A stretch of 64,000 bases of DNA from JAJDXO01 sp965221855 (GTDB lineage Bacteria; Pseudomonadota; Alphaproteobacteria; Rhodospirillales; UBA2165). Each line of letters opens with the position of its first letter. Within the stretch, counting starts at the first letter, position 1. Below the pieces are notes generated by a model, which made no database searches, was not told the DNA's origin, and saw only the letters and a list, made by a program, of their open reading frames with translations. The translations under genes and the position numbers were made by a program. Location: NCBI GenBank assembly GCA_965221855.1, contig CBDCSV010000006.1, positions 434,001-498,000 of the forward strand, given 5' to 3'. Positions 32,451 to 40,913 of this stretch are shown here, piece by piece.

Positions 32451-33962
32451 TCAATAAAGCTCGCCGCCGAATTCGAACCTGATCCGGGTCAGGAGGTCCT
32501 CGACGGTTTCGAGCGCATCCCTCAGTTGACGCCGGACCCGGCGCGAGAGTGATTTCGGGTGAATGTGATAGCTGGGCGATCCGCCGGCCCGCGCCTCGGC
32601 GACCTGGCGGGAGAAAATCAAATTCGACAGATAGACGTAGGCCGCCGTCAGGTCTTCGTGATCCGCCGCGTTGAGCATGTCGATGCTCCTGAGGCTGTCC
32701 ATCCGCTCCAGCGTCGAGGTGGCCGTCACTCCCTCGCGGAGGGACAGCAGACGGATGCCCTGAACCAAGGGAAACGTTCCATGAAGCTTGAGATCCATCT
32801 TGCCCTTGTTGGGCCCCGCATCTCCGCTCGTCGCCCAGCGGCCGAAAGACCGGAGCGCCGTGCCGTGATCCCGGTCGGCGGCAAACAGCCGGCGCAGGAA
32901 CGTCTCGTTATGGTCCATGAGGCGGGTGACGTAACCGCGCAGCTCCCGGCCCAACGACACCTCGCCCGAGGCCGGCTGAAAATCGAAAAAAATATCGAAA
33001 TCCAGAAACGCCTGATTGGTCGTCGCGGCGATCCATTTGTCGACCTGCGCCTTCCATCCCGAAAGCGTCTGACGCCAAAGGGGGTTGGTCGCCATGACGT
33101 CCCCGTTGCAAAACGGCAGGCCGGCCGTGTCGAGGTCCCGGGACAACCGTGTGGCCAACTCGACGAACCACGGATCGGCGGACGCTACGTCGCCGGCGTC
33201 GGCATCCGCGATGATGAAGCCGTAGTCCTGGTCCGGCGACAGGTAGTTCTCGCCCCGTCCCCCGGAGCCCATGATGACCATGCAGAACGGCAGCGGGGCG
33301 TCGCCCAAACCCTCGCTCTCCATCTCGGCCGCATTGAGCGCAAGCAAATCCTGGTGGAGCCCTTTGTTCATGTGGGTCAGCAGCGCCTGAATTTCCGGCG
33401 CCTTCACGCCTTCTTCCAGCAACTCGGCCGCCAGATCGGTCTGGGCGGCCTTGGTTTCCCGCAATCCCTCGCGGGTCCGTTCGTAGGCGAAGGAATCCAC
33501 GCGGGCGACGAGATCGCTCGCCGCCGTCGCCATCACCTGATGCAGGTCGAGCACCCCGGACAGCTTGCCGTCGCGGTCGACCACCGGCAGGTGGCGGTGC
33601 CCGAAGCGGCGCATTCGCGCCAGCGCCACGTAGAGGGGATCGCTTTCAGCCACCGTCCGAAGGGGATAGGACATGATGTCCGACGCCTTTTGAGCGGCAT
33701 CCGCCCGGAAGGCGATCCGCCGCACCACATCCTGTTCCGTCACGATGCCCCGGGGGGTCCCCTCCGGGTCCGCGAGCACGACGGCCGAGAGCTTTCGAGT
33801 GCTCATGACGCCGACGAGGTCCCGCAACGGTTCGTCCGGAGACAACCCGGAAAGTGTCGTCCGCATGTGGTCCCGGACGGTCTGAAAAAACACCCGCGTC
33901 GCCGGAGTGCCCTGGCTCATCTGCGCTTCGGCCCGGTCCGGACGCACCGGACCGTCGGCCAT
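32451..33962 (-). CDS. CBS-domain DUF294 putative nucleotidyltransferase
   Basis: The protein has about 503 residues from ATG 33962. Two CBS motifs come first (VGVMSTRKLSAVVLADPEG ... RRIAFRADAAQKASDIMSY ... VVDRDGKLSGVLDL), which usually bind adenine nucleotides. Next is a GlnD-like nucleotidyltransferase core with GSGGRGENYLSPDQDYGFI; the G-S...D-Q-D-x-G pattern is the metal-binding site. A helical DUF294 C-terminal domain ends the protein. It may add a nucleotide to a partner in response to energy charge. The first 33 residues of a longer frame lack family character; ATG 33920 is an alternative. The gene lies just upstream of the membrane exonuclease. Confidence 0.85.
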   Translation of the reverse strand: MADGPVRPDRAEAQMSQGTPATRVFFQTVRDHMRTTLSGLSPDEPLRDLVGVMSTRKLSAVVLADPEGTPRGIVTEQDVVRRIAFRADAAQKASDIMSYPLRTVAESDPLYVALARMRRFGHRHLPVVDRDGKLSGVLDLHQVMATAASDLVARVDSFAYERTREGLRETKAAQTDLAAELLEEGVKAPEIQALLTHMNKGLHQDLLALNAAEMESEGLGDAPLPFCMVIMGSGGRGENYLSPDQDYGFIIADADAGDVASADPWFVELATRLSRDLDTAGLPFCNGDVMATNPLWRQTLSGWKAQVDKWIAATTNQAFLDFDIFFDFQPASGEVSLGRELRGYVTRLMDHNETFLRRLFAADRDHGTALRSFGRWATSGDAGPNKGKMDLKLHGTFPLVQGIRLLSLREGVTATSTLERMDSLRSIDMLNAADHEDLTAAYVYLSNLIFSRQVAEARAGGSPSYHIHPKSLSRRVRRQLRDALETVEDLLTRIRFEFGGELY

Positions 33963-34125
33963 CCCATTTTGATCCACCTCCGCCACGGTAGCATCTCTCC
34001 CGGCATCCCGACAGGTGTAGAAGCGGCCCAAATGATTGAAATTGCGGCGCCATCCCCGCAATTGGAACCGGCGGCGGCGGCGGCTATGATCGCCATACCA
34101 CTGTCAATGGGGCACCCGAGAACCG

Positions 34126-34524
34126 ATGACCGACAAAGTAACCAAGACCGAAGAGGAATGGCGCAGCCAACTGACGCCGGAGCAGTATCAGGTGACGCGC
34201 CTGAAGGGGACCGAGCAGGCCTTCACCGGCATCTATGCGCATAGCAAGGAGCCGGGCATCTACCATTGCATCTGCTGCGATCAACCGCTGTTCGATTCCG
34301 ATGCCAAATACGATTCGGGCACGGGCTGGCCGAGCTTTTTCCAGCCGTTGACCGAGGACGCGGTCGCCGAGGAACGGGACGTCAGCTACGGCATGATCCG
34401 GACCGAGGCGCTGTGCAGCCGCTGCGGCGCCCATCTCGGCCATGTCTTTCCCGACGGCCCGGCGCCGACCGGCCTCCGGTACTGCATGAACTCCGCGTCG
34501 CTCAATCTGAAGCCCAGGGAATAG
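34126..34524 (+). CDS. msrB: Peptide methionine-R-sulfoxide reductase
   Basis: The 132-residue protein reduces the R epimer of methionine sulfoxide in proteins with thioredoxin. It has the zinc-binding pairs C48/C51 and C97/C100 (YHCICCDQPLF; CSRCGAHLGHVF), the substrate-binding GTGWPSFFQP, and catalytic Cys120 in GLRYCMNSASL. Length is full for MsrB. It is separated from the following transporter gene by 19 bp. Confidence 0.96.
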   Translation: MTDKVTKTEEEWRSQLTPEQYQVTRLKGTEQAFTGIYAHSKEPGIYHCICCDQPLFDSDAKYDSGTGWPSFFQPLTEDAVAEERDVSYGMIRTEALCSRCGAHLGHVFPDGPAPTGLRYCMNSASLNLKPRE

Positions 34525-34543
34525 GCGATCCACCGCCGGCCTC

Positions 34544-35500
34544 ATGGCTGACACCGGGCATCCCGAGGCTTCCGGCGCGGACGGCAAGCCGCGCTTCACC
34601 AGCAACGTTCTCGGCTTTGCCGCCATGACCCTGGGCATGGGCGCGCTGGTCAGCGTCGACGGCTTCGTCAAACAGATCGGCAACGAACTGCACCCAGTCG
34701 AGATCGTTTTCTTCCGCAACTTCTTCGGATTGGTGGCGCTGGCCCCGCTCATGCTCCGCCGGGGGATACGTCTCTGGTATACCCGGAACCTCAAGCTCCA
34801 TGCGGGCCGCGGCCTGATTCACGCGGCGGCCATGCTGTGCTGGTTTTGGGCGCTGCTGTTCGTCCCGTTGGCGGAGGCAACGGCGATTTCATTCATGCTG
34901 CCCATCTTCGCCACCCTGGGCGCCATTCTGTTTCTCGCCGAACCCAGCCGGGGCGGAAGATGGCTGGCCGTCGGCCTGGGATTCGCCGGCATGCTGATCA
35001 TCATACGGCCGGGCTTCGAAGCCATCGGCATCGGCATGCTGCTGGTGGTCGCCTCCAGCATCGGCGCGGGCACCTCGAAGGTGATGACCAAGGTCTTGGT
35101 TCGTACGGACGATCCGGCGACCATCGTCGCCTATTTGACGCTGTTCATCACCGTATTCAGCTTCATCCCGTCGCTGTTCGTGTGGCGCTGGCCCAGCATG
35201 GACGCCCTTTGGATGCTGGGGGTCATCGGCGTGCTCGGTGTCCTCGGCCATGGTTTCATGACCTGGTCCTACCGCCTCGGCGAAGTCACGGCGGTGGAGC
35301 CGGCCTACTTCACCCGCCTGATATGGGCGGCCTTGATCGGATTTTTCGTCTTCCGGGAAGTTCCCGGTATCTGGACCTGGGCGGGCGCGGCCGTGATCGT
35401 CGCCGGCGCCGTGTGGCTCATTCAGGTGGAAACCAAGGAGGCGCGAGCCAACGCCCGCGCCTCCGGCGGTTCCAGTACCGCAACTAGCGGAGAGCGTTGA
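34544..35500 (+). CDS. DMT superfamily (EamA) transporter
   Basis: The 318-residue protein has ten hydrophobic segments in two EamA repeats, with the pattern EIVFFRNFFGLVALAP in the first and AVEPAYFTRLIWAALIGFFVF in the second. It is probably an inner-membrane exporter of a small metabolite. It may be co-transcribed with msrB. Its 3' end overlaps the convergent hydrolase gene by 17 bp. Confidence 0.88.
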   Translation: MADTGHPEASGADGKPRFTSNVLGFAAMTLGMGALVSVDGFVKQIGNELHPVEIVFFRNFFGLVALAPLMLRRGIRLWYTRNLKLHAGRGLIHAAAMLCWFWALLFVPLAEATAISFMLPIFATLGAILFLAEPSRGGRWLAVGLGFAGMLIIIRPGFEAIGIGMLLVVASSIGAGTSKVMTKVLVRTDDPATIVAYLTLFITVFSFIPSLFVWRWPSMDALWMLGVIGVLGVLGHGFMTWSYRLGEVTAVEPAYFTRLIWAALIGFFVFREVPGIWTWAGAAVIVAGAVWLIQVETKEARANARASGGSSTATSGER

Positions 35501-36176
35501 GGATTTCCTTGGTCCGCGTCATCGATGCTTCGTAGGCCGCCGCATCCCACGCCGGCGCATTCCGGGACGTGTAGCCGTGCTTCACGTCCGGATAGAGATG
35601 AAGCTCCAGCAGGTCATTGCCGTCCGCCGCATCCTGAATCTGGTCCAACACCTCCCGCGGCGCCGCGTGATCGTCGGTACCGAAGTGGATACTTACCGGC
35701 GCCTTGATACCGGCGATGTCATCGTACCAATCCTGCATGGCGGAGCCGTGATAGGAGAACCCGGCATCGAGGCCCATTCGCGCCGGACCGATATACGCAT
35801 AGGGTCCGCCATAGCAGAAACCGGCCACGGCCACCTTTCCATTGCACTCCGGGCGGGATTTCAGGTCGTTGGCCGCGTCCGCCACGTCTTCGATACCCTT
35901 TTCGATCAGGTCATAGCGCGGCTGGGCCCGTTCCCGGGCCCGCTCGTCACCCAATTCCAATGGGCCGGGCAAATCGGTGCGCCAAAAAAAATCCGGCGCG
36001 GAGACGGCGTAACCGGCCTCGCCAAGCTCATCGCAAATCGCCTTGAGGCTCGGGCCGACCCCGAAAATATCCGCCACCATGACGATCCCGGGCGCCGGAC
36101 CGCCATCGGGCGTGACCACGTAGGAATCGAATTCCCCGCCGCCGCTCGAGGTGAGCTTGATATCGGTTCCGGCCAT
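35484..36176 (-). CDS. Dienelactone hydrolase family protein
   Basis: The 230-residue alpha/beta hydrolase has the catalytic triad of dienelactone hydrolases: Cys121 in AVAGFCYGGPYAY, Asp169 or Asp168 in HFGTDDHAAP, and His200 in DVKHGYTS. Such enzymes open dienelactone in chlorocatechol breakdown, but many members have other ester substrates. The match to family length is good. The start ATG 36176 gives MAGTDIKLTSSGGGEFDSYV. It sits among other oxidation genes, so involvement in aromatic or xenobiotic breakdown is possible. Confidence 0.9.
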   Translation of the reverse strand: MAGTDIKLTSSGGGEFDSYVVTPDGGPAPGIVMVADIFGVGPSLKAICDELGEAGYAVSAPDFFWRTDLPGPLELGDERARERAQPRYDLIEKGIEDVADAANDLKSRPECNGKVAVAGFCYGGPYAYIGPARMGLDAGFSYHGSAMQDWYDDIAGIKAPVSIHFGTDDHAAPREVLDQIQDAADGNDLLELHLYPDVKHGYTSRNAPAWDAAAYEASMTRTKEILNALR

Positions 36177-36289
36177 GCGTTCCTCCCTGATCCGGTCAAT
36201 TGACTGAGGACATTATGAAGCGGCGTGCGCGCCTGTCCATAGGGTCCGTATGGGGATAGGATTTCCGCGACAATTATCAAGGAAGCCCA

Positions 36290-36916
36290 ATGATCACCAT
36301 TTACGGACGCTCTTCCTCCATCAACGTGCAAAAAGCGGTATGGACGGCCGCCGAGTTGGGCCTCGACGTCGGCCGGGTCGACGCCGACGGGACCATCGGC
36401 AGCATCGATACGCCGGACTACCGGAAACTGAATCCCTTCGCCCTGGTCCCGACGCTGGCCGAAGACGGGCTCGTCCTAAGCCAATCCCTCGCCATCGTCC
36501 GTTACCTGACACGCAAATACGGTCTCGGAACCCTGTTGCCGGAGGACCCCGACGCGGCCGCGCGGGCGGATGCCTGGATGGAGTGGGGGAACAGCGATTT
36601 CTGGGTGATGCAGCTTCGAGCCGTCTACTGGAACTATGCGCGGACGCCCGAAGAAAACCGCGACATGAACCTGGTGAACGCCAACTGGGAACAGTGCGCC
36701 AGGCAGCTGCGAATCTTCGAGGCCGAACTGGCGGACAAACCATTCGTCATGGGAGATCGGCTGACCATCGCCGACATCCCCGCGGGCTGCGCCATCAGCC
36801 GCTACTTCCGCACGCCGCGGGATGATTTCCCGGACATTCCGAACATACGGGCCTGGTACGCCCGGCTCCGGGACCGCCCGGCCTATGTTGAATTGGTCGA
36901 CGCCCAGCCGTACTAG
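36290..36916 (+). CDS. Glutathione S-transferase family protein
   Basis: The 208-residue protein has the thioredoxin-like N-terminal domain MITIYGRSSSINVQKAVWTA with Ser residues at 8-10 where GSH is activated, and the GSH-binding LVPTLAEDGLVLSQSLAIVRYL (cis-Pro and Q-S). The helical C-terminal domain contains the N-capping motif GDRLTIADIPAG. Its specific substrate is unknown. AAGGAA precedes the start. A short 14-bp duplication lies between this gene and the convergent CmcJ-like gene. Confidence 0.92.
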   Translation: MITIYGRSSSINVQKAVWTAAELGLDVGRVDADGTIGSIDTPDYRKLNPFALVPTLAEDGLVLSQSLAIVRYLTRKYGLGTLLPEDPDAAARADAWMEWGNSDFWVMQLRAVYWNYARTPEENRDMNLVNANWEQCARQLRIFEAELADKPFVMGDRLTIADIPAGCAISRYFRTPRDDFPDIPNIRAWYARLRDRPAYVELVDAQPY

Positions 36917-36932
36917 AGGCGGCTGGTTCTCC

Positions 36933-36979
36933 GGCGCCCAAAAGGCCCCGCGCCAAATTTATGCAGGCGCCCAAAAGGC
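36933..36979 (-). repeat. 14-bp direct duplication at the end of the CmcJ-like gene
   Basis: GGCGCCCAAAAGGC occurs at 36933-36946 and again at 36966-36979. The second copy is coding (IAFWAPA on the minus strand); the first lies just beyond the stop and would encode the same GAFWAP. It looks like a partial duplication of the gene end. Confidence 0.6.
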
Positions 36980-37798
36980 TATGCTGCGCATCTCGATGGA
37001 TTGACGGGGCGGCGCGCCTTCCGGCGTTGCCGGGTCGTCAAACGACGTGTGCGCCGTCCAACGCGCCCGCCCGTCGGTCTCGGATTCGTAGACCTTGAAC
37101 ACGATGGCCTCGTCCCGGGTCATTCTGGGGAAGTAAAACCACCGGTGATCCGGGTTGTGCTGGACCTGATAGGTTTCCCCCACCCGGTCGGGATACCGGC
37201 GCTCCGAGGGGATGAGATCGGCTTCGTTCAGGCTCCGCGCATCGGCGATCGCCAGCGGATTGGCTTCGATGGGCTGGTTGATGGCCCGCCACACCTGAAC
37301 GATGGCGAAACGGTGCCTGATCAGCTCCTCCGCCCGGCCGGGCATCAGATCCCGGACCCGCTGAGGCCCCGACCATTCCGTATAGTCGTTGTGCACCCGG
37401 AGAACCGGCTCGCGGATCAGCCTGGCCTCCTGTTCCTCCCGATCCCCGGTCCGCAGGGTGTGATCGAAGATGTGAACCCAGTTGCAGCCGGTCCGTTCCT
37501 TGACCAACGCCTCGACCTCCGGGTAGTAGACGGATGTCAACTCGTCGGCGTCGAAGAAGTCGTTCATCCGGGTCGGATGGTCGACGAACTCGAAACCGTT
37601 GACGTCGAGGTCGAACCGATCACGGACCGGCCGCCCATTGGAGATTTTCATCTCATGTCCGGCAAACTCGCCCGTGTAGACCCGCTTGAGGTTGCCCTCT
37701 TCCATGGTCTCGTTGACCGGCTTCACACCGGTATCGACCGAATAGACGAGATCGGCGGTGATGGCGCCGGCCTCGGCGGACGCGATGGTCTGATCCAT
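36959..37798 (-). CDS. CmcJ/NvfI family oxidoreductase-like protein
   Basis: The 279-residue protein has the typical family pattern of VHNDYTEWSGPQRVRDLMP in the middle and FAIVQVWRAINQPIEANPLA and WFYFPRMTRDEAIVFKVYES in the C-terminal half. CmcJ acts with CmcI in cephamycin methoxylation and NvfI is a non-haem iron isomerase; most bacterial relatives are unstudied. The His in VHNDYTEWSG and further conserved His/Asp may bind iron. The gene precedes the Rieske gene in orientation with about 110 bp between. Confidence 0.82.
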   Translation of the reverse strand: MDQTIASAEAGAITADLVYSVDTGVKPVNETMEEGNLKRVYTGEFAGHEMKISNGRPVRDRFDLDVNGFEFVDHPTRMNDFFDADELTSVYYPEVEALVKERTGCNWVHIFDHTLRTGDREEQEARLIREPVLRVHNDYTEWSGPQRVRDLMPGRAEELIRHRFAIVQVWRAINQPIEANPLAIADARSLNEADLIPSERRYPDRVGETYQVQHNPDHRWFYFPRMTRDEAIVFKVYESETDGRARWTAHTSFDDPATPEGAPPRQSIEMRSIAFWAPA

Positions 37799-37905
37799 GG
37801 GTGCCCCCGAAGAAATTGTTCCGTACCACTAGGTTGACACTGTATCCGCTGGCACCGCCCCTGCAAGCATCCCACAAGCATGGGCCGGTCCCCGGTCACG
37901 GCCGA

Positions 37906-39684
37906 TCAGGCGCCCGCTTCCTCATGCAGTTCTCCACCCCGGTGAAGCCGGAGCGCGATATCGGCGGTCTGGTAAGCGGCCCGCTCGGTCGGCGAATGGG
38001 CGGCGAGGAAGCGCGCCACGGCGACCAATATGTGCCGGCCTTCGTCGCCGGGCCCCCAGGCGTCGAATTGGCGGACACCGGCTTCGAAGTTCTGATAAGC
38101 GTGGAAACCGGCATCCTCCCGCAACAATGCGCGGGCCAGAACGACGATCAGCTTCTCCGGATCGTGACCGAGCAGCAGGTAGCGGGACGTCAGCCGCGCG
38201 GCGTCGCTGACCCGGGCCTGGCGGTCGAAGGTCGCCAGCAGCCGATCGAGGAGCTCATCGGCCGCCTTCGGCAGATCATCGAGGGGACGGCCATCCTCAC
38301 CGGGCATCCCCGCCGGCGGGATGTTCAGGAACCGGGTGAGGTACAGGGCCATGGCGCCGGCGAAGACGCCGGCCGCCGCATCGGGATAGGGATCGCCGGC
38401 GTCATCCAGACGCTTCAGGATCGCGTGCAGGGCATTGGCGTGGGTGAAGACATGGTGCGCCGTGTCCCAGTCCGAAAACTCGTTCGCCGTCCCGAAACGG
38501 GCCAGACGGAGCGCGGCGGCGTAGGCCAGCGCCTGGGCCAGATCGGCGGCCCGCGCCCCTTCGCCCGCGGCCTGTTCCAGCTCCGAGACGATCCTGTCCG
38601 GCTCATCGCCGAGCAGCCGCCCGGCCAAATCGACGTGCGCCTCGTACGGTCCCGCCCCGCCCGGATCGGGAAGCCGCTCGCGCACTCTCTCCCACGCCCC
38701 ATCCGCCAGGGCGACAAGGTCGACGGGATGCCGCCAGGAATCCGATTCCTCGCCCCCGCGCGCCCGGACCATCTGGTCGATGGCCGTGGGAAGGATCGCC
38801 AGGGCCCGGTCATGGCCGACCAGTTCAGCCGCTTCGAGAGCCTTGTTCACGAAGTCCAGACTATGTCCGGTGTCCCCGTAATGCCGGTCGGTTGCCGCGG
38901 CCGCCACGCCGTCGACGATCTTTGCCCACGGCCGGGAAGACGAAATCATGGTCTCCAGCGTCCGTTCGGCGGCGGTCCGGTGCCGGACGTCGGACCATTG
39001 GCGCAGCCAGCGTTTGAGGGTCTTGCCGTCCAGATCGGCATCGAGGAGCGGCCCGGAGGATTGATACGGCTCCTCTCCGGCGCAATCCGCCGCCACCCGG
39101 CGAACACCGTGGAACAGCGCCAGAAACGCCTCGTCCTCGGGCAAGCGGTCGATGATGTTTCCGAGCGCCGTCAGGATGGTCATGCCGACATCGAAACCGT
39201 CGCGATTGCGAACGCCGTAGTCGGCCGCCGCGGCGACGATGTCCTGGTAGCTTGCGCCGGCATCCAGGCCGGCCAGGATCGCCTTACCCATCACCAGCGA
39301 GATGTTATGGCTCATGCCGTCATGGAGGCGCTGACGCCAACGGCCGGCCCCGCCCGCCGGTTGCAGCCGGCCCGAAACCCAAACCTCGTCACCGTCTATC
39401 CTGACCTCGGCGGTGGGAACATCGTCGGCCCACAAATCGAAGGTGCAGCCGCTGGACAGGTCAAACCGGGCATGATGCCAGTGGCAGGTAAGAATGCCGT
39501 CTTCGACCGAGCCTTGATTCAGCGGAAAGCCCAGGTGCGGGCAACGGTTGTCGAGGGCGAACAAACGCTCGCCGTCATGGACCACCAGAATGGGCGTCGG
39601 TCCGCCCCGGACCAGGACCATACCCTTGGCCTTGATATCCGAAAGGGACCCGGCATGAATGAACTCGTCGACGGCTTTGTCCAT
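37906..39684 (-). CDS. Rieske [2Fe-2S] protein with large helical C-terminal domain
   Basis: Residues 1-105 form a Rieske ferredoxin domain with ligands C48-x-H50 and C67-x2-H70 (CPHLGF and CHWHHARFD). The following 480 residues appear mostly helical and hold scattered His residues in helices, for example H121, H126, H192, H268, H274, H410, H411, H415 and H528. This is not the alpha-subunit catalytic domain of ring-hydroxylating oxygenases, since the usual 2-His-1-carboxylate region is missing. The extension could bind a metal or a ligand that is oxidised by the Rieske centre. The gene is 592 residues long, and no reductase is next to it. Confidence 0.82.
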   Translation of the reverse strand: MDKAVDEFIHAGSLSDIKAKGMVLVRGGPTPILVVHDGERLFALDNRCPHLGFPLNQGSVEDGILTCHWHHARFDLSSGCTFDLWADDVPTAEVRIDGDEVWVSGRLQPAGGAGRWRQRLHDGMSHNISLVMGKAILAGLDAGASYQDIVAAAADYGVRNRDGFDVGMTILTALGNIIDRLPEDEAFLALFHGVRRVAADCAGEEPYQSSGPLLDADLDGKTLKRWLRQWSDVRHRTAAERTLETMISSSRPWAKIVDGVAAAATDRHYGDTGHSLDFVNKALEAAELVGHDRALAILPTAIDQMVRARGGEESDSWRHPVDLVALADGAWERVRERLPDPGGAGPYEAHVDLAGRLLGDEPDRIVSELEQAAGEGARAADLAQALAYAAALRLARFGTANEFSDWDTAHHVFTHANALHAILKRLDDAGDPYPDAAAGVFAGAMALYLTRFLNIPPAGMPGEDGRPLDDLPKAADELLDRLLATFDRQARVSDAARLTSRYLLLGHDPEKLIVVLARALLREDAGFHAYQNFEAGVRQFDAWGPGDEGRHILVAVARFLAAHSPTERAAYQTADIALRLHRGGELHEEAGA

Positions 39685-40257
39685 GGCGGTCTGCCTCCAG
39701 CCCGTTGCGGTCGATCGTTCCTCTAATATGGCCCGGCGAGCCTAGCACGCAATCGGCAATCGGCGGATTCCTTTCCTCTAGGCCCCGGCCTCGATCGAAC
39801 CGCCATGCCCCGCCGATAGCGCGGGGCATCCAGGAAATAGGAATCTCACCACAGAGGCACAGAGATCACAGAGAAGGAATGATTAATTCCTCACTGTCTC
39901 ACCGTCTCCGTGGTTCAAGAAGCCGTCATGCCCGTGCCCACCGGATCGGCCTTCAGTCGGCCGAAGCCGACTTTCGGACGGCGTAGGCCGGCTTCGCCGG
40001 CCGGAGGACAAGCTTTGACACGGGCATCCACGAACCTCGGCCTCCCGGCCCGGCGGTCCCGGACTTCCGTCCCGGTTCGTCCCGCCTTCGTTTCATGGAT
40101 AGCTTACCATAATGTTATAAGTACCTTCCGAAACCGTGTCATTTTTGCCGCAATGTGCGGAAAAAGACGATAACCCACATTCATGGCCATGCCGCACGGT
40201 GCCTTTTTCGTTTGTTTCAAAAGATTATCCTAGATTGGACGAAAAATACTATTTTAT

Positions 40258-40309
40258 ACGAAAAAAAAATAAAAAAAGCTTGCGACATATGCGACAGATA
40301 TGGTATGGT
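40258..40309 (+). promoter_or_regulatory. A-tract plus promoter-like boxes
   Basis: ACGAAAAAAAAATAAAAAAA (40257-40277) is an A-tract suited to an UP element. TTGCGA (40280-40285) and TATGGT (40304-40309) are spaced by 18 bp as -35 and -10 boxes. In a high-G+C genome this stands out. Confidence 0.5.
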
Positions 40310-40314
40310 TTTTT

Positions 40315-40383
40315 CTTAGGATCGGGAGCCGTGCGCATCGCTCCAGCCGTTCGAACAAAAGCCGCCGTTTCCGGCGGCTTTTT
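40315..40383 (+). ncRNA. Candidate small RNA of about 70 nt
   Basis: Downstream of the promoter-like site are a first hairpin GGAGC...GCTCC (40325-40344) and a single-stranded CAGCCGTTCGAACAAAA, followed by the terminator at 40357-40383. The distance from -10 to terminator suits a short transcript. A GTTCGAAC resembles a T-loop, but the rest does not fold as a tRNA. No protein frame of note is present. Confidence 0.45.
40357..40383 (+). terminator. Intrinsic terminator
   Basis: AAAAGCCGCCG-TTTC-CGGCGGCTTTTT has a 7-bp G+C stem with flanking A/T runs and a T5 tail. Confidence 0.9.
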
Positions 40384-40484
40384 CGCGCCCGGTCCAGGTT
40401 CGCCACGGAGACAGGGAGGCAGTTATGGGGAAAACTTGAACCGCGAATCCGCGACAACGGGAATCCCCCAATCGAGTCCGGAAC

Positions 40485-40913
40485 CTAGTAGTACCGCACC
40501 CGAATGGTGATGCGCGTCCCTTCGCGCGGGACGTCGAATGCCGCCGCCTCGAAGGGGGGCGCGCTCAGCCGCACCGGAGCGTCTCTGGAAAAGCCGAACC
40601 CTTCCAGGGGCCAGCCGATGAAGCTCTTGTTCATCCCCCCGTCCCGGTTCTCGTCATGGAGCAGGGCCGCGGCGTAGCGGCCCGCGGGAATGTCCTTCAT
40701 CGTCACGACGATGGAGCCGGCGTTCGCGGGTTCGTCGAAACCCCTGAACCGCTTTCCTTCGGGAAATTCCTCGGGGTCGTTGTGCAAGGCGAGGCGAATG
40801 ACGCCCCGGTCGTTGCGAATCTCGGTGACCTCGACAATCAGATCACCCGCCCGCACGGGGAGCGCGGTCGCGAGGACCGCCATGAACGCCAATAACGAAA
40901 ATCTAGTGGACAT
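40485..40913 (-). CDS. DUF2141 domain secreted protein
   Basis: The 142-residue protein has a signal peptide (MSTRFSLLAFMAVLATALPVRA) and then the DUF2141 pattern: GDLIVEVTEIRNDRGVIRLAL, AGRYAAALLHDENRDGGMNK and GWPLEGFGFSRDA. Family members are small periplasmic or secreted proteins of unknown role. Its ATG overlaps the atpC stop by 11 bp, so it may be read with the ATP synthase operon, although its function seems unrelated. The stop TAG lies at the end of the candidate element 39778-40488. Confidence 0.85.
   Translation of the reverse strand: MSTRFSLLAFMAVLATALPVRAGDLIVEVTEIRNDRGVIRLALHNDPEEFPEGKRFRGFDEPANAGSIVVTMKDIPAGRYAAALLHDENRDGGMNKSFIGWPLEGFGFSRDAPVRLSAPPFEAAAFDVPREGTRITIRVRYY

Larger units (their letters stand above)
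39778..40488. mobile_element. Candidate CTAG-bounded non-autonomous element with imperfect inverted ends
   Basis: The left end CTAGGCCCCGGCCTCGATCG and the right end read on the minus strand CTAGGTTCCGGACTCGATTG agree at 16 of 20 positions. Inside lie a GTCATGCCCC-type palindrome (39802-39833), CACAGAGGCACAGAGATCAC facing CACTGTCTCACCGTCTCCGTGG, a long AT-rich stretch (about 40095-40310), a promoter-like site and a terminator. No open frame is convincing. The right end forms the stop codon TAG of the DUF2141 gene. This accounts for almost all of the 800 bp between the Rieske and DUF2141 genes. Whether it moves is not shown. Confidence 0.5.

Noticed and set aside
37801..39726. 641-codon plus-strand frame opposite the Rieske gene
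   Set aside because: The minus strand has the Rieske ligands in perfect spacing, while the plus-strand product has no motif.
40320..40384. tRNA-like sequence with GTTCGAAC
   Set aside because: No acceptor stem, anticodon arm or CCA-compatible end can be formed; the hairpin that follows is a terminator.
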